This document shows, one piece after another, positions 16,950-25,700 of a stretch of DNA of 64,000 nt. A program made the position numbers and the translations under genes. The notes under the pieces were generated by a model. That model did not search any database. It was not told where the DNA came from and saw nothing but the letters and a program-made list of their open reading frames with translations. Source of the DNA: Cellulomonas sp. 73-145. GTDB taxonomy: Bacteria > Actinomycetota > Actinomycetes > Actinomycetales > Cellulomonadaceae. The DNA lies in contig MKTI01000005.1 in assembly GCA_001898185.1 (NCBI GenBank), forward strand, positions 62,001-126,000. Reading direction: 5' to 3'. The first letter of the stretch is position 1, and each line of letters opens with the position of its first letter.

Positions 16950-17585
16950 GTGGGCGAGCAGGAGCACTACTTCACGGCCCGTCCGTCCTCGGCCGCCGAC
17001 CGCCGGACGATCGAGGTCGAGCTGGCGGGCAGGACGGTCGCCGTCCAGACCGCCGGGGGCGTCTTCTCCCCCGACCACGTCGACCTGGGCACCCGGGTGC
17101 TGCTGCGCTCGGTGCCGACGCCACCCACCTCCGGCGACCTGCTCGACCTCGGCTGCGGCTGGGGCCCGCTTGCCCTGACGCTGGCGCTGCAGTCCCCCGA
17201 TGCGCACGTGTGGGCCGTAGACGTCAACGAGCGGGCGCTCGACCTGGTGCGGCGCAACGCGGCGGCGCTCGGGCTGCAGAACGTCACCGCGGTGGCACCG
17301 GAGGCCGTGCCCGCCGACGTGCGGTTCGCCACCGTGTGGTCGAACCCACCCGTGCGGGTCGGCAAGGACGAGCTCCACGCCCTGCTGCAGCACTGGCTGA
17401 CGCGCCTGGAACCCGGCGGCGAGGCCTGGCTAGTGGTCGGCCGCCATCTCGGCGCCGACCCGCTGCTGCGGTGGTTGCAGGAGGAGCTCGGGCCGGACGT
17501 CCGCACGGAGCGGTCCGGTAGCGCCAAGGGGTTCCGGGTGCTCCGCGCGGAGGCGGTCCGGTCGGGCGACGACGTCGTCGGCTGA
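16950..17585 (+). CDS. Class I SAM-dependent methyltransferase, RsmC-like
   Basis: A 211-residue methyltransferase of the small MTS family related to the catalytic half of RsmC (16S rRNA G1207). It has the opening motif EHYFTARPSS typical of this family, SAM motif I LLDLGCGWGPLAL (about residues 65-77), the acidic loop VWAVDVNERAL, and motif IV WSNPPVRVGKDELH, where NPP(F/V) marks N-methyltransferases acting on base amino groups. RsmC proper has a second, inactive N-terminal copy that is missing here, so substrate identity is uncertain. The GTG at 16950 sits 6 nt below TAGGGT. It is divergent from hflX and converges on dapF with a 15-bp gap. Confidence 0.85.
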   Translation: MGEQEHYFTARPSSAADRRTIEVELAGRTVAVQTAGGVFSPDHVDLGTRVLLRSVPTPPTSGDLLDLGCGWGPLALTLALQSPDAHVWAVDVNERALDLVRRNAAALGLQNVTAVAPEAVPADVRFATVWSNPPVRVGKDELHALLQHWLTRLEPGGEAWLVVGRHLGADPLLRWLQEELGPDVRTERSGSAKGFRVLRAEAVRSGDDVVG

Positions 17586-17600
17586 CGCGCCGCGGACCCG

Positions 17601-18557
17601 TCAGGACAAGGTCAGCGTCGCCAGGTCGACCGTCGCCTCGGCGACCAGCACCGCAGGACCGGCCAGCTCGACGTGCCCGTCGGCCCGGGCCGTGACGCGC
17701 AAGGTGCCCCCCGGCACGTGCACCAGCCACTCGTCCGGCGCCCTGTCGCCCGCCCAGGTGCGCACCGCGAGCGCCGCCGCGCACGCCCCCGTGCCACAGG
17801 AGGCGGTCTCGCCGACGCCGCGCTCGTAGACGCGCATCCGGACGACGCCCACCGTCCCGCCGTCCTCGGTGGCACGCTCCCCGAGGGGTAGCACCAGCTC
17901 GGTGTTGGTGCCCTCGGGCGGGAGGGGGCGAACGGTCGGCTCGCGAGTCAGGTCCGCGCGTTCCAGCTCGTCGGCGTCCGCGACGACGACCACGGTATGC
18001 GGGTTGCCCATGTCCACGCTGAGGGCAGGTCGCGCGACACGCAGCCCGGGGACGTCCACCGTCGCGTCACCGCCCGCCTGCACGGCCGCGGCGCCACCCG
18101 GCAGCGACCACACGCCCATGTCGACCGCGTACCAGCGCTCGTCCGCCACTCCGGCCGGGACGGGCACCTCCCGGACCCGTCGCACGCCGGCACGCGTCCC
18201 GAGCACCAGCTCGCCGTCGCGGGGGTCCCAGAGCCCGAGGCTGCGCACCAGCGCCGCCAGCACCCGCACGCCGTTGCCGCACATCTGGGCGACGGAGCCG
18301 TCCGCGTTGCGGTAGTCCATGAACCACTCGGCACCCGCGTCCGCCGCCAGCGTCGCCGCGTCCTCGACCAACCGGCGGGAGGCGACGAGCCGGATCACAC
18401 CGTCGCCGCCGATCCCCGCACGTCGCTCGCACAGCGCCTGCACGAGCGCGGGCGTCAGGTCGAGACTCCCGTCGCGGTCGTCGATCAGCACGAAGTCGTT
18501 GCGTGTCCCGTGCCCCTTGGCCACGTGCAGCCGCTGGGCGGCGGGAACGGACGTCAT
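17601..18557 (-). CDS. dapF: Diaminopimelate epimerase
   Basis: Converts LL- to meso-diaminopimelate for lysine and peptidoglycan synthesis. The 318-residue protein has the two catalytic cysteines expected of this cofactor-free racemase: Cys93 in AQMCGNGVRV and Cys254 in TASCGTGACA. The substrate-binding strand MGNPHTVVVV and the N-terminal KGHGTRNDFVLIDD are also typical. Its ATG overlaps the miaA stop by 4 bp (ATGA), so dapF is translated from the miaA transcript. Together with dapA and dapB elsewhere in the window this gives three enzymes of the diaminopimelate pathway. Confidence 0.97.
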   Translation of the reverse strand: MTSVPAAQRLHVAKGHGTRNDFVLIDDRDGSLDLTPALVQALCERRAGIGGDGVIRLVASRRLVEDAATLAADAGAEWFMDYRNADGSVAQMCGNGVRVLAALVRSLGLWDPRDGELVLGTRAGVRRVREVPVPAGVADERWYAVDMGVWSLPGGAAAVQAGGDATVDVPGLRVARPALSVDMGNPHTVVVVADADELERADLTREPTVRPLPPEGTNTELVLPLGERATEDGGTVGVVRMRVYERGVGETASCGTGACAAALAVRTWAGDRAPDEWLVHVPGGTLRVTARADGHVELAGPAVLVAEATVDLATLTLS

Positions 18558-19528
18558 GAGCCCAGACTACGGCGACCGTCGGGGCGCTCCGGCGGAGGTC
18601 CGAGCGTGCCGGCGTCGGCCCGCGCGACGACGTCGAGCGCCTGGTCGACCAGGTCGGGCGCCTGCGCGTCGAGCCAGTGCACGCGCGGGTCGCGGCCGAA
18701 CCAGCCCATCTGCTTGCGCGCCAGCCGACGCGTGGCGGCCACGGTGGACTCGAACGCCTCCTGCTCCGTGAGCGAACCCGCCCGCATCGCGATCACCTGC
18801 GCGTAGCCCACCGCACGAGCCGCGGTCCGGCCGAGGCCGCCGGAGACCAGCCGGTCGACCTCGTCGACGAGGCCCTCGTCCCACATCCGTCGCACGCGCG
18901 CCGCCACGCGGGCGTCGAGGGTCGGGCGGTCGCAGTCCAGACCGATCCGGACGGAGGGCACCTCGTCGACGTGGTCGGGCAGCGCCGCGGAGTAGGGCCG
19001 CCCCGTCACCCCGATCACCTCGAGGGCCCGCACGATGCGCCTCGCGTTGCGCGGGCCGATGGCGTCCGCGGCCGTCGGGTCGAGCCGGCGCAGCTCGTCG
19101 TGCAGCGCTCGGGAACCCTCCGTCTCGACGCGCGCCTCCAGCGCCGCCCGGAGCGCGGGGTCCGTCCCGGGGAACTCCAGGTGGTCCAGCAGGGCGCGCA
19201 CGTAGAGGCCCGACCCGCCGACGGCGACCGCGCGGCGGCCACGGCCGGCGAGCTCGTCCAGCGTCGCGCGCGCCCATCGCTGGTAGTCCGCCACCGAGGC
19301 GTCCTGCGACGGATCCAGCACGTCGAGAAGGTGGTGCGGCACGCCGTGCCGCTCGTCGACCGGCACCTTCGCCGTGCCGATGTCCATGCCCCGGTACAGC
19401 TGCATCGCGTCGGTGTTGACCACCTCGCCACCGAGCGCGAGCGCCAGAGCGATCCCGAGGTCGGACTTCCCGGTGGCCGTCGGTCCGACGACGGCCACGA
19501 CGAGGGCCCGGCGCGAGACGGACGGCAC
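18554..19528 (-). CDS. miaA: tRNA dimethylallyltransferase
   Basis: Transfers a dimethylallyl group to N6 of A37 in tRNAs that read UNN codons, making the substrate of MiaB, which is also in the window. The 324-residue protein has the P-loop VVGPTATGKSDLG (about residues 12-24), the tRNA/substrate motif NTDAMQLYRGMDIGTAK, the VGGSGLYVRALL strand and GPRNARRIVRALEV. The GTG at 19528 is chosen because TACGGT lies 6 nt above it, so the transcript would begin at the start codon. The open frame extending further upstream overlaps the divergent YbjN gene and is not homologous. It forms an operon with dapF (4-bp overlap). Confidence 0.95.
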   Translation of the reverse strand: MPSVSRRALVVAVVGPTATGKSDLGIALALALGGEVVNTDAMQLYRGMDIGTAKVPVDERHGVPHHLLDVLDPSQDASVADYQRWARATLDELAGRGRRAVAVGGSGLYVRALLDHLEFPGTDPALRAALEARVETEGSRALHDELRRLDPTAADAIGPRNARRIVRALEVIGVTGRPYSAALPDHVDEVPSVRIGLDCDRPTLDARVAARVRRMWDEGLVDEVDRLVSGGLGRTAARAVGYAQVIAMRAGSLTEQEAFESTVAATRRLARKQMGWFGRDPRVHWLDAQAPDLVDQALDVVARADAGTLGPPPERPDGRRSLGS

Positions 19529-19534
19529 GCGTCG

Positions 19535-19540
19535 ACCGTA
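19535..19540 (-). promoter_or_regulatory. -10 element, leaderless miaA mRNA
   Basis: On the minus strand TACGGT is followed by a 6-nt spacer and the miaA GTG. It lies only 12 bp from the divergent -10 of the YbjN gene. Confidence 0.6.
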
Positions 19541-19552
19541 CCGGGTGCTGGG

Positions 19553-19558
19553 TACCCT
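19553..19558 (+). promoter_or_regulatory. -10 element, leaderless YbjN-like gene mRNA
   Basis: TACCCT is followed by a 6-nt spacer and the ATG at 19565. Its -35 region overlaps the miaA promoter, so the two promoters probably compete. Confidence 0.6.
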
Positions 19559-19564
19559 CGACGC

Positions 19565-20158
19565 ATGGCCTCCTTCGCCGACCGCGCGCGCGACTGGGTC
19601 GCCCGCCGGAGCCGTCGTCGGGCACCGGAGCCGGCCGACGGGCCACCGCTGTCGGACGACGAGCTGCACGACCACGTCGCGGCCCTGCTCGCTCGGGAGC
19701 TGGGCGTCGCCGAAGCCGGTGAGGAGCTCCCGGTCCCCGTGACACCGGCCCGGATCGCCGCCTGGATGTCCGACAACGGCTTCTCCTACTTCGTGGACAA
19801 CGACGGTGACCTGGGCGGTCTCTGGCGCGGCCGGCTGTTCTACTTCTTCCTCTTCGGGGAGCAGGCCGAGATCCTGCAGATCCGCGGGCAGTGGCACCGC
19901 GAGGTGGCGATCGAGCGCCTCGAGGAGGTGCTCGACCTGTGCAACGAGTGGAACGCCGACCGAATCTGGCCCAAGGCGTACGTCCGGGTCCGCGACAACG
20001 GCCGCGTCCACGTGATCAGCGAGGTCGCCGTCGACCTGGAGCACGGTGCGACCGACGCACAGCTGCACCAGACGCTGTTCTGCGGTCTGTCGACCGGCAG
20101 CATGTTCTTCGACTCGCTGGACGAGCGGTACCCCGACCCGGCCGGGGTGGCCCCGTGA
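19565..20158 (+). CDS. YbjN domain protein, first of tandem pair
   Basis: A 197-residue protein with a YbjN domain (type III secretion chaperone-like fold, function in actinobacteria unknown) in its C-terminal two thirds: MSDNGFSYFVDNDGDLGGLW, then LFGEQAEILQIRGQWHREV, NEWNADRIWPKAYVRV and a C-terminal helix. The N-terminal ~60 residues are basic then acidic and poorly conserved. The ATG at 19565 lies 6 nt below TACCCT and the mRNA is probably leaderless. Its stop overlaps the start of a second YbjN gene (GTGA). The two share the core layout, notably the WN-x3-IWPKAY motif, and appear to be an old tandem duplication. No secretion system is nearby. Cytoplasmic by prediction. Confidence 0.85.
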   Translation: MASFADRARDWVARRSRRRAPEPADGPPLSDDELHDHVAALLARELGVAEAGEELPVPVTPARIAAWMSDNGFSYFVDNDGDLGGLWRGRLFYFFLFGEQAEILQIRGQWHREVAIERLEEVLDLCNEWNADRIWPKAYVRVRDNGRVHVISEVAVDLEHGATDAQLHQTLFCGLSTGSMFFDSLDERYPDPAGVAP

Positions 20159-20682
20159 GCCGGCCCGGGTGGCTGCAGCGGGCCCTCGGCGGCCTGCCGA
20201 CCCCCGCCAAGTCCCGGCTGGCCGACGACGAGCCTCCGACGCCGCTGGCCCGGTCACGCGTCGCGGACTACCTCCGCGGCCGCGGCTACAAGTTCGTGGT
20301 CGACGAGGACGGCGACCTGACCGGCACCTGGGACGGGAACCGGTTCTGGTTCCTGCTGCTGGGCGAGCACCAGGAGATCCTCCAGGTGCGCGGCCGGTGG
20401 CACCGGATGCTCGCGCTGGAGAACCGGCCCGCCGTCGCGCTGACGGTCAACGACTGGAACCGCGAGCGGATCTGGCCCAAGGCGTACCTCCGGGAGGAGG
20501 AGGGCCAGCTGGCGCTGTACAGCGAGGTCTCGGCCGACCTCGAGCCGGGCGCCACCGACGTGCAGCTCGCCCAGCTGATCGCGTGCGGCCTCGGCACCGG
20601 CGTGCAGATGTTCTCCGCGCTCGAGGGGATGCTGCCCGACCCGGGCGCGGCCGCCGAGCCGCCGGACGTCCCCGACCACTGA
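20155..20682 (+). CDS. YbjN domain protein, second of tandem pair
   Basis: A 175-residue paralogue of the preceding gene. It shares the order GRGYKFVVDEDGDLTGTWDG, LGEHQEILQVRGRWHR, NDWNRERIWPKAYLRE and the closing GATDVQLAQLIACGLGTG segment. The N-terminus is shorter than in its neighbour. The GTG start overlaps the upstream TGA (GTGA), so translation is coupled and the two proteins are probably made together; a heterodimer is possible but not shown. Its stop is 5 bp from the convergent transporter stop. Function unknown. Confidence 0.85.
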   Translation: MSRPGWLQRALGGLPTPAKSRLADDEPPTPLARSRVADYLRGRGYKFVVDEDGDLTGTWDGNRFWFLLLGEHQEILQVRGRWHRMLALENRPAVALTVNDWNRERIWPKAYLREEEGQLALYSEVSADLEPGATDVQLAQLIACGLGTGVQMFSALEGMLPDPGAAAEPPDVPDH

Positions 20683-20687
20683 CCGGT

Positions 20688-22277
20688 TCAGAGGCCGCCC
20701 AGCACCTGGCCGAGCAGGATCTTGGCGATCATGGCCGCCGGGTAGACCAGGGCGTAGCCGAGCGCCACGCGTGAGTCGCTGTTGGTCCGTGCGTTCGCGA
20801 ACGCCAGCACCGCCGGCTGCGTCTGGGCACCGCCCATCAGGCCGGACAGCTGGGTGCCACCGATCCGGAAGACGCGCCGCATCACGACGAACAGCCCGCC
20901 GCCGACCAGCGTGGTGACCACCACGCCGAGCACCAGGATCCGCAGCCACTCCCCGGAGGAGAAGGCCCCGCTGATCTGCGAACCGGCACGGGTCCCGGCC
21001 TGCGCGAGGAACACGAGCATGCCGAACTCGCCGATCGCCTGCGCGGACGTGTACGGCATCGCGGTCACCAGCGGCCCGATGCGACCGACCCGGCCCAGCA
21101 CCAGGCCGAGCACCAGGGTCCCGGCCGCCGACCCGATGGAGAAGACCCGGCCCGGCACGGGGAACGCGACGACGCCCAGCAGCACACCCGCGGCCATGCC
21201 GAGGCCGAGCACGATCGGGGTGATGTCCGACAGACCTCGCGACGAGTCCCCGAAGAAGGTGGACACGTCCTTCATCCGGTCCCGCGGCGCGATGACGCGC
21301 ACGCGGTCGCCCAGCTGGAGCAGGAAGTCGTCGGTGGCCACCATGTCGACGTCGCCGCGGCGGACGCGCGAGGCCGTGGCCCGGAACCGCGCCGCCAGCC
21401 CCAGCTCGGCGACCGTCCGTCCCGCGACACGGGCGTTCGACACCGTGATCCGCCGGACGTCCAGGTAGTCGCGGTCCACCTCGAGATGGTGCGAGGAGGT
21501 GTGCCCCAGCTCGCGGGTGACCGCCTCCACGTCGTCCGCGGGTCCCACCACGGTGACCAGGTCGTCGAGCAGCAGCGTGTCGCGCTCGTCCGCCGTGAGG
21601 ATGGGTGACTGCTCGCCGTGCCGCACGCGCGAGAACTTGATCCGGTCGCCGTGGAGCTCCTCGAGCTCGGCGAGCCGCGGTGACGACTCGATCTCGACCC
21701 GCACCGTCCGGCTGATCAGGGCCGCCGGTGCATCGGTGTCCGCGGCGCGGTTGCGCAGCGCGAAGGACACTGCGATCAGCATGCCGACGACGCCGAAGAG
21801 GTACGTCACGGCGTAGCCGACCGTCGGCGCCGTCTGGTCGCCGGCCGCCTCCCGGGCCGCGGCGAGGGCGGGCGTGTTGGTCACGGCGCCCGCCCATGCA
21901 CCGGCCACCACAGCCGGCTTCAGGTCGAGCAGCCGGCCCATGCCGACCGCCGCGAGCGCCGCCACGGCGAGGACCCCGACCATCGACAGGATCGGTCCCA
22001 GACCGCGCCGGAGCGAGGCGAAGAACGTGGCACCGGAGACGATGCCGACGCTGAACGTGAAGAGCGTCAGGCCGAGGGTGCCGAGAGTCTCGGGCACCTG
22101 CAGGTCGAGGCCGCTCGCCGAGCCCCACGCGCTGACCGCGATGGCCAGGAACAGCACCGCCGCGGCGCCCAGGCCCACGCCCTTGACCCTCAGGTGCCCG
22201 ATCGCCGACCCGAACCCCACGATCACGAACAGCAGCAGGATCGGTTGCGCAGCGAGGAAGGCGAGGACGGAGTGCAT
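20688..22277 (-). CDS. AspT/YidE-type transporter with two RCK_C domains
   Basis: A 529-residue membrane protein of the aspartate:alanine exchanger (AAE) family. It has two membrane bundles of about five helices each (residues about 5-180 and 375-529) flanking a cytoplasmic segment with two TrkA-C (RCK_C) ligand-binding domains (about 195-365; the second contains DDFLLQLGDRVRVIAPRDRM). The repeat signatures GAWAGAVTNTPALAAA and GLMGGAQTQPAVLAFAN are the paired family motifs. AspT exchanges aspartate for alanine, but most homologues have unknown substrates, so only family-level annotation is justified. The ATG at 22277 has AGGAG about 8 nt upstream; an ATG at 22526 would start in unrelated sequence. 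The hairpin at 22343-22371 separates it from miaB. Confidence 0.88.
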   Translation of the reverse strand: MHSVLAFLAAQPILLLFVIVGFGSAIGHLRVKGVGLGAAAVLFLAIAVSAWGSASGLDLQVPETLGTLGLTLFTFSVGIVSGATFFASLRRGLGPILSMVGVLAVAALAAVGMGRLLDLKPAVVAGAWAGAVTNTPALAAAREAAGDQTAPTVGYAVTYLFGVVGMLIAVSFALRNRAADTDAPAALISRTVRVEIESSPRLAELEELHGDRIKFSRVRHGEQSPILTADERDTLLLDDLVTVVGPADDVEAVTRELGHTSSHHLEVDRDYLDVRRITVSNARVAGRTVAELGLAARFRATASRVRRGDVDMVATDDFLLQLGDRVRVIAPRDRMKDVSTFFGDSSRGLSDITPIVLGLGMAAGVLLGVVAFPVPGRVFSIGSAAGTLVLGLVLGRVGRIGPLVTAMPYTSAQAIGEFGMLVFLAQAGTRAGSQISGAFSSGEWLRILVLGVVVTTLVGGGLFVVMRRVFRIGGTQLSGLMGGAQTQPAVLAFANARTNSDSRVALGYALVYPAAMIAKILLGQVLGGL

Positions 22278-22342
22278 AGGGACTCCTGCGGCTGGGTGCG
22301 ACGTTGCGCCGCCATCACAGCAGCCGCATCCCGCACCCAGCA

Positions 22343-22371
22343 GGGCCGAAAGACCCCGGGCCTTTCGGCCC
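22343..22371 (-). terminator. Terminator hairpin after miaB
   Basis: GGGCCGAAAG (22343-22352) pairs perfectly with CTTTCGGCCC (22362-22371), loop 9 nt, 12 nt beyond the miaB stop and about 65 nt before the transporter start. It probably ends the miaB transcript; attenuation of the transporter is an alternative. Confidence 0.7.
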
Positions 22372-22383
22372 GGGACGGCGGGG

Positions 22384-23913
22384 TCAGCGCATCCGTGCGG
22401 GCAGGCCCAGCAGCACCGGCCCGGTCGGCGCCGACGACCCGTGCGCGTGGGCGTGCGCGTCGTCGTCCGCGCCCCGCGCCGCCCACGCGTCGCCGGCACG
22501 CGTGCGGCGCACCTCGAACGGGCCACCGTCCAGCGCCCCGTCCGCGACGAGGTGGTGCGGTGCCGCGTGCGTCACGCGGACGCGGACCAGGTCACCCGGA
22601 CGCGGCCGGCCCTCGACCGGCAGGTTCGCCGGCACCGCCAGGTGGACGAGGCGGTTGTCCTCCGCACGGCCGGACAGGCGTGCGGTCAGCCCGTCCTTGC
22701 GCCCCTCCCCCTCCGCGACCAGCACGTCGACGTCCCGGCCGACCTGCGTCCGGTTCTCCTCCAGGGAGATGCGCTCCTGCAGCTCGACGAGCCGCTCGTA
22801 GCGCTCCTGCACGACAGCCTTGGGCACCTGGTCGCCCATGCCCGCCGCCGGCGTGCCGGGACGGGGCGAGTACTGGAAGGTGAACGCCGAGGAGAACCGC
22901 GCCTGCTCCACCACCCGCAACGTCGCCTCGAAGTCCTCGTCCGACTCCCCGGGGAAGCCGACGATCACGTCCGTAGTGATCGCCGCGTGCGGGATCGCCT
23001 CGCGGACGGCGCCCACGATGCCGAGGAAGCGCTCCGCCCGGTACGACCGCCGCATCGCGCGCAGGACCCGGTCCGAGCCGGACTGCAGCGGCATGTGCAG
23101 CTGCGGCATCACGGTCGCGGTCGCCGCCATCGCCTCGATGACGTCCTCGCGGAACGCCGCCGGGTGCGGGGAGGTGAACCGCAGCCGCTCGAGGCCCGGC
23201 ACGGCGCCGACCGTGCGAAGCAGCCGGGCGAACGCACCGCGGTCGCCGAACTCGACCCCGTAGGAGTTCACGTTCTGACCGAGCAGGGTCACCTCGATGG
23301 CGCCCTGCTCGACCAGGGCCTCCACCTCCGCGAGGATCTCCCCCGGCCGGCGGTCCCGCTCACGCCCGCGCAGGGACGGGACGATGCAGAACGTGCAGGT
23401 GTTGTTGCAGCCGACGCTGATGGACACCCAGCCGGCGTAGACCGACTCGCGACGGGTCGGCAGCGTGGAGGGGAACACCTGCAGTGACTCGGCGATCTCG
23501 ACCTCGGCCCGCTCGTTGTGGCGGGCCCGCTCGAGCAGCACCGGCAGCACGTCGAGGTTGTGCGTGCCGAAGACGACGTCCACCCAGGGAGCTCGTTCGA
23601 CGATGCCGGCCCGGTCCTTCTGCGCGAGGCAGCCGCCGACCGCGATCTGCATGCCGGGCCGGGAACGCTTGGCCGCTGCCAGCCGACCGAGGTTGCCGTA
23701 CAGCCGGTCCGCCGCGTTCTCCCGCACCGCGCAGGTGTTGATCACGACGACGTCCGCGTCCTCCGCGGCGACGGCCTGCGGGTCGGCGCGCACGTAGCCC
23801 GCGGCCTCCAGCAGGCCGGACATGTGCTCGGAGTCGTGCACGTTCATCTGGCAGCCGAGGGTCTTGACCAGATAGGTGCGTGCGGCCGGCTCGGCCGTCG
23901 GGGTCGTGGACAT
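22384..23913 (-). CDS. miaB: tRNA-2-methylthio-N6-dimethylallyladenosine synthase
   Basis: Radical-SAM methylthiotransferase that adds a methylthio group to i6A37, the product of MiaA. The N-terminal domain carries the auxiliary cluster cysteines Cys21 ([11 protein letters not shown]), Cys61 (NTCAVREN) and Cys95 (GGCLAQ). The radical-SAM cluster is Cys169-x3-Cys173-x2-Cys176 ([12 protein letters not shown]). A C-terminal TRAM domain (about 385-455) binds tRNA and is followed by a poorly conserved His/Ala-rich tail of about 45 residues. The ATG at 23913 lies 8 nt below TACCCT, and no Shine-Dalgarno is present, so the mRNA may be leaderless. Upstream on the same strand is the RNase Y gene, 28 bp away. 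Confidence 0.97.
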   Translation of the reverse strand: MSTTPTAEPAARTYLVKTLGCQMNVHDSEHMSGLLEAAGYVRADPQAVAAEDADVVVINTCAVRENAADRLYGNLGRLAAAKRSRPGMQIAVGGCLAQKDRAGIVERAPWVDVVFGTHNLDVLPVLLERARHNERAEVEIAESLQVFPSTLPTRRESVYAGWVSISVGCNNTCTFCIVPSLRGRERDRRPGEILAEVEALVEQGAIEVTLLGQNVNSYGVEFGDRGAFARLLRTVGAVPGLERLRFTSPHPAAFREDVIEAMAATATVMPQLHMPLQSGSDRVLRAMRRSYRAERFLGIVGAVREAIPHAAITTDVIVGFPGESDEDFEATLRVVEQARFSSAFTFQYSPRPGTPAAGMGDQVPKAVVQERYERLVELQERISLEENRTQVGRDVDVLVAEGEGRKDGLTARLSGRAEDNRLVHLAVPANLPVEGRPRPGDLVRVRVTHAAPHHLVADGALDGGPFEVRRTRAGDAWAARGADDDAHAHAHGSSAPTGPVLLGLPARMR

Positions 23914-23921
23914 CGCGGACC

Positions 23922-23927
23922 AGGGTA
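23922..23927 (-). promoter_or_regulatory. -10 element, leaderless miaB mRNA
   Basis: On the minus strand TACCCT is followed by 8 nt and the miaB ATG. It lies in the 28-bp gap after the RNase Y gene stop, so miaB can be transcribed apart from that gene. Confidence 0.55.
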
Positions 23928-23941
23928 CGACGGGGTCGCGG

Positions 23942-25474
23942 TCAGCCCGCGGTCGCGCTGGCGCGCAGCTCCCGGACCACCGTCACCTTGACCTCACCCG
24001 GGTACGTCAGGTCCTGCTCGATCTGCTTCGCGATCGCGGTCGCCAGGCCGGGCAACGCCGTGTCGTCCACCTCGGACGGTTCGACGACGACGCGCACCTC
24101 ACGACCGGCGGCCATCGCCAGCGCCCGACGGACGCCCGGATGCGCGGCCACCAGGGCCTCGAGCCGGTCCATCCGCTCGACGTACTGGTCGAGCTCCTCA
24201 CGACGAGCTCCCGGACGGGCGGCCGAGATGGCGTCCGCCGCCTGGACCAGCACGGCCTCCACCGTGGTCGGCGGCACCTCGTCGTGGTGCGCGGCGACGG
24301 CGTTGACGACGGCCTCGCCCTCCCCGCAGCGGCGGGCCAGGTCGGCGCCGACGAGCGCGTGCGTGCCGGGCACCTCGGCGGTCAGCGCCTTGCCCACGTC
24401 GTGCAGCAGCGCGCCACGGCGCGCCACCTCGACGTCGGCGCCGACCTCCGCGGCGATCGCTGCCGCCAGCTGGGCGCACTCGACGAGGTGCTCCAGGACC
24501 GTCTGCCCGTACGAGGTGCGGAGCCGCAGGCGCCCCAGCGTGGCCACCAGCTCGGGGTGCAGGCCGCGCACCCCCGCACGCTCGGCGGCCTCACCACCGG
24601 CCGCCTCCGAACGTTCGTCGGCGCCCGCCAGCGCCTCGGCGTACGCCGCCTCGATCCGCTGCGGATGGATCCGGCCGTCGGCCATCAGCGCCTCGAGCGT
24701 CACCTGCGCCACCTCCCGCCGGCCGGCGTCGAAGCACGACAGGACGACAGCGCCCGGTACGTCGTCGACCAGGACGTTCACGCCCGTCAGGGCCTCGAAC
24801 GAGCGGATGTTGCGCCCTTCCTTGCCGATGATCCGGCCCTTCATGTCGTCCGAGGGCAGCGGCAGCACGGTGATCGCCGCCTGCGAGCTGGTCGGCACCG
24901 CCAGCCGCTGCACGGCCGTGGTCACCACTCGTCGCGCCTTCGCCTCGGCGGTGCGGCGAGCACTCGCCTCGGCGCGGCGCACCGCTGCGGCGGCCTCGTG
25001 GAGCGCCTCGTCCGTCACGCGGCGCACGATCTCGGCCCGCGCCTCCTCCTCCGTCAGGCCGGACGCCGCCTCGAGCTCGGCTCGCGCCTGCTGCTGCGCC
25101 TCTACCAGCCGGCGTGCGACGGTGCGTTCCGCATCGGCCATCGTCCGCGCGGCCGCACGCTCGGCCGCGTCCACCGCCCGCGCCGAGGTCCGCTCCTCCG
25201 CGTCGAGCCGGTCGGCCCGTTCCCTCAGCGCGCGCTGGAGCCCGTCCAGCTCCTCACGGTCACGTCCGACGGCCTCCTCGCGCTCCGTGACGCGGCGTTC
25301 ACGCCGCTCCGCGTCGGCCAGCTGGGCCCGCGCCTCGTCCTTCATCCGGACGACGTCCTCGCGGGCGCCGCGACGGACCGCCTCGGCCTCCCGACGAGCG
25401 AGGAGAACCAGCAAGAGCGCCACGAGGCAGGCGCCGAGCAGTCCGACGACCGTGACGATCGAGGGGACGTCCAC
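23942..25474 (-). CDS. rny: Ribonuclease Y
   Basis: A 510-residue membrane-anchored endoribonuclease that starts mRNA decay. It has an N-terminal transmembrane helix (about residues 5-26), a long charged coiled coil (about 27-195), a KH domain with [12 protein letters not shown] (about 220-232) and an HD domain with the metal-binding HDVGKA (about 351-356) and AHHDEVPP. The ATG start at 25474 has no good Shine-Dalgarno. The window also encodes RNase J and PNPase, so three main Gram-positive-type RNA decay enzymes are present. The location between recX and miaB is the usual actinobacterial one. RNase Y and RNase J together are widespread in Firmicutes and some actinobacteria. Confidence 0.93.
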   Translation of the reverse strand: MDVPSIVTVVGLLGACLVALLLVLLARREAEAVRRGAREDVVRMKDEARAQLADAERRERRVTEREEAVGRDREELDGLQRALRERADRLDAEERTSARAVDAAERAAARTMADAERTVARRLVEAQQQARAELEAASGLTEEEARAEIVRRVTDEALHEAAAAVRRAEASARRTAEAKARRVVTTAVQRLAVPTSSQAAITVLPLPSDDMKGRIIGKEGRNIRSFEALTGVNVLVDDVPGAVVLSCFDAGRREVAQVTLEALMADGRIHPQRIEAAYAEALAGADERSEAAGGEAAERAGVRGLHPELVATLGRLRLRTSYGQTVLEHLVECAQLAAAIAAEVGADVEVARRGALLHDVGKALTAEVPGTHALVGADLARRCGEGEAVVNAVAAHHDEVPPTTVEAVLVQAADAISAARPGARREELDQYVERMDRLEALVAAHPGVRRALAMAAGREVRVVVEPSEVDDTALPGLATAIAKQIEQDLTYPGEVKVTVVRELRASATAG

Positions 25475-25600
25475 CCAAGCCTCCCAGCTGATCCTCCGAC
25501 GCCGGCACCGGCGGCGCCGGGCACCGGGCGCCGGCCCGGCACTCGGGGCAGTGCCACATTGTCACGCACCGGTGCTGCGCTCGGGCGACGTGCCGACAGG

Positions 25601-25632
25601 CTGAGCAGGGCGAACCTTTCGGGCGTGCTCAG
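25601..25632. terminator. Inverted repeat between recX and rny
   Basis: CTGAGCA (25601-25607) pairs with TGCTCAG (25626-25632), with an inner CGAA/TTCG pair. It lies about 70 nt beyond the recX stop and could be its terminator, or an operator for the RNase Y gene. Confidence 0.4.
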
Positions 25633-25700
25633 TGACCACCGTCGCGGACCGTCGCTCGAGCGCAGCGGCGCTGTTCGCTTCGCGGGGGCCGCCCGGCCCG

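Noticed and set aside
13082..17521. A 1479-codon open frame on the plus strand
   Set aside because: It runs antisense to dinG and hflX. Long antisense open frames are expected at this GC content, and the translation is Arg/Gly/Pro-rich with no family match.
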